Part shown: one piece after another, positions 14,192 to 14,597 of the stretch | How the letters are laid out: every line of letters begins with the position of its first letter | Position numbering within the stretch: position 1 is the first letter of the stretch | Assembly: GCA_035695715.1 (NCBI GenBank) | Contig: DASRRM010000109.1 | Coordinates: forward strand, 1 to 14,597 | DNA: 14,597 bases | Source: RYN-428 sp035695715 | GTDB taxonomy: Bacteria; Planctomycetota; Phycisphaerae; Tepidisphaerales; Tepidisphaeraceae | Direction of reading: 5' to 3' | The notes under the pieces: model-generated | The model's database searches: none | Told to the model about the DNA's origin: nothing | The model's input: the letters and a program-made list of their open reading frames with translations, nothing else | Position numbers and translations under genes: made by a program

Positions 14192-14226
14192 TAAGCCCCG
14201 GTAAAACCGGGGCTTATGTCATTTTT
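14192..14226 (+). terminator. Intrinsic terminator behind the tRNA-Gly fragment
   Basis: Perfect 11-bp stem TAAGCCCCGGT (14192-14202) / ACCGGGGCTTA (14206-14216) with an AAA loop, followed by TGTCATTTTT. The placement 5 nt after the tRNA 3' end suggests it is the original terminator of the tRNA-Gly gene. Confidence 0.8.
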
Positions 14227-14229
14227 GGG

Positions 14230-14291
14230 ATGTAGTGCTCCGGTCGAGAAATCGACCTTTGTAGTGCAGATTGATCCCGTTATGTAGTGCA
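14230..14291. repeat. Right group of TGTAGTGC direct repeats with an interspersed hairpin
   Basis: TGTAGTGC occurs at 14231-14238, 14260-14267 and 14283-14290, in the same orientation as the left pair; the last two are 23 bp apart, like the left pair. Between the first two lies a perfect hairpin GGTCGA-GAAA-TCGACC (14242-14257). Confidence 0.7.
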
Positions 14292-14502
14292 AGATTTTCC
14301 TCGAATCCAGGCTTCGCGGACAGTGAAGCAACGCGCTGCGTCGTCAAGCGGAAACTTCGCGCACGAAATCGCCCCTTGTTCGTGCGGTCGCTTCCGGTGC
14401 CAGAGGAAGCCAACCCGCCGCCAGCCGGCACCCCCTGCGGTTATTTATGCGTCACCCATTCTTCCCCTCCCACCTCATGTTGGACGAATTTCCCCAGCGG
14501 AG

Positions 14503-14582
14503 CGAAACGGGGTCAAGAAGAAAATGTTGCGAAGCAACCCAACGGGCGGCTCAAGCCGCATTTTGTTCTTGATGCCGTTTCG
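14503..14582. repeat. Long imperfect palindrome enclosing two hairpins (three-way-junction shape)
   Basis: Arms 14504-14526 and 14559-14581 pair at 20 of 23 positions, plus one G-T pair, and extend by C14503-G14582. The interior folds into TTGC-GAA-GCAA (14527-14537) and CGGC-TCAA-GCCG (14547-14558). It is neither an open gene nor a terminator. Its compound fold resembles REPIN or short MITE-like elements. The window ends 15 nt later, so flanks cannot be judged. Confidence 0.6.
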
Positions 14583-14597
14583 TGCAGCGTAAAATCA

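Larger units (their letters stand above)
13838..14597. other. Right-hand region without a convincing protein gene
   Basis: This 760-bp stretch after ureC has no frame with the features of a real gene apart from the doubtful one at 13761-14012. Content, left to right: two TGTAGTGC copies, a tRNA-Gly 3' half, an intrinsic terminator, three more TGTAGTGC copies with a small hairpin between two of them, about 210 bp with nothing recognisable (14292-14503), and a long imperfect palindrome at the window edge. The minus-strand frame across the tRNA fragment (peptide containing KRVKGVEPSTFTLAT) is simply the reverse reading of the tRNA. Confidence 0.6.

Noticed and set aside
14107..14331. 74-codon minus-strand frame with the peptide KRVKGVEPSTFTLAT
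   Set aside because: It is the reverse-strand reading of the tRNA-Gly 3' half and its terminator, a well-known source of spurious proteins.
14504..14581. Integron attC site
   Set aside because: The palindrome lacks the GTTRRRY and RYYYAAC core sites expected at its ends.
14287..14592. 101-codon plus-strand frame at the right edge
   Set aside because: No ribosome binding site, low-complexity basic/Pro composition, and it runs through the long palindrome. Not supported as a gene.

Overview
The window holds a nearly complete urea uptake and urease locus from a moderately GC-rich bacterium. The genes point to a Gram-negative-type envelope: a periplasmic substrate-binding protein, three lipoproteins with lipoboxes, and a permease with a large exported domain. 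The taxon is not fixed by the sequence. Palindromic repeats of the GTCATCC...GGATCT type, small lipoprotein genes between operon genes and a fused ureA-ureB gene make a member of the Planctomycetota my best guess. This rests on general familiarity, not on a search.

Left edge, minus strand: ureE (5' part only, running off the window), preceded by a small M48-type zinc metallopeptidase lipoprotein gene. A 160-bp divergent gap separates these from the plus-strand series: ureF, ureG, urtA, a small lipoprotein, urtB, urtC, urtD, urtE, ureD, a ureA-ureB fusion, a second small lipoprotein, and ureC. All catalytic subunits and the accessory proteins UreD, E, F and G are represented. The five-gene urea ABC transporter sits inside the urease series, between ureFG and ureD-AB-C.

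How it works together: UrtA captures urea in the periplasm. UrtB and UrtC form the membrane channel, driven by the ATPases UrtD and UrtE. Cytoplasmic urease (UreAB plus UreC) hydrolyses urea to ammonia and carbamate. UreD, UreF and UreG, with nickel from UreE, build the dinickel centre on the carbamylated lysine of UreC. The urtB-urtC-urtD-urtE-ureD-ureAB stretch is tightly packed, with overlaps or gaps of 32 nt or less. Three joints are not: ureG/urtA carries an intrinsic-terminator-like hairpin, urtA/urtB carries a palindromic repeat, a lipoprotein gene and a strong terminator-like hairpin just before urtB, and ureAB/ureC carries a second, interrupted copy of the same repeat plus another lipoprotein gene.

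Right edge (13838-14597): no convincing protein gene. It contains the 3' half of a tRNA-Gly(GCC), from anticodon loop to discriminator base, followed by a tRNA-type terminator and flanked on both sides by five direct copies of TGTAGTGC. A long imperfect palindrome enclosing two hairpins lies at the very end. This looks like the scar or attachment end of an integrated element, and is the part of the window least explained by known genes.
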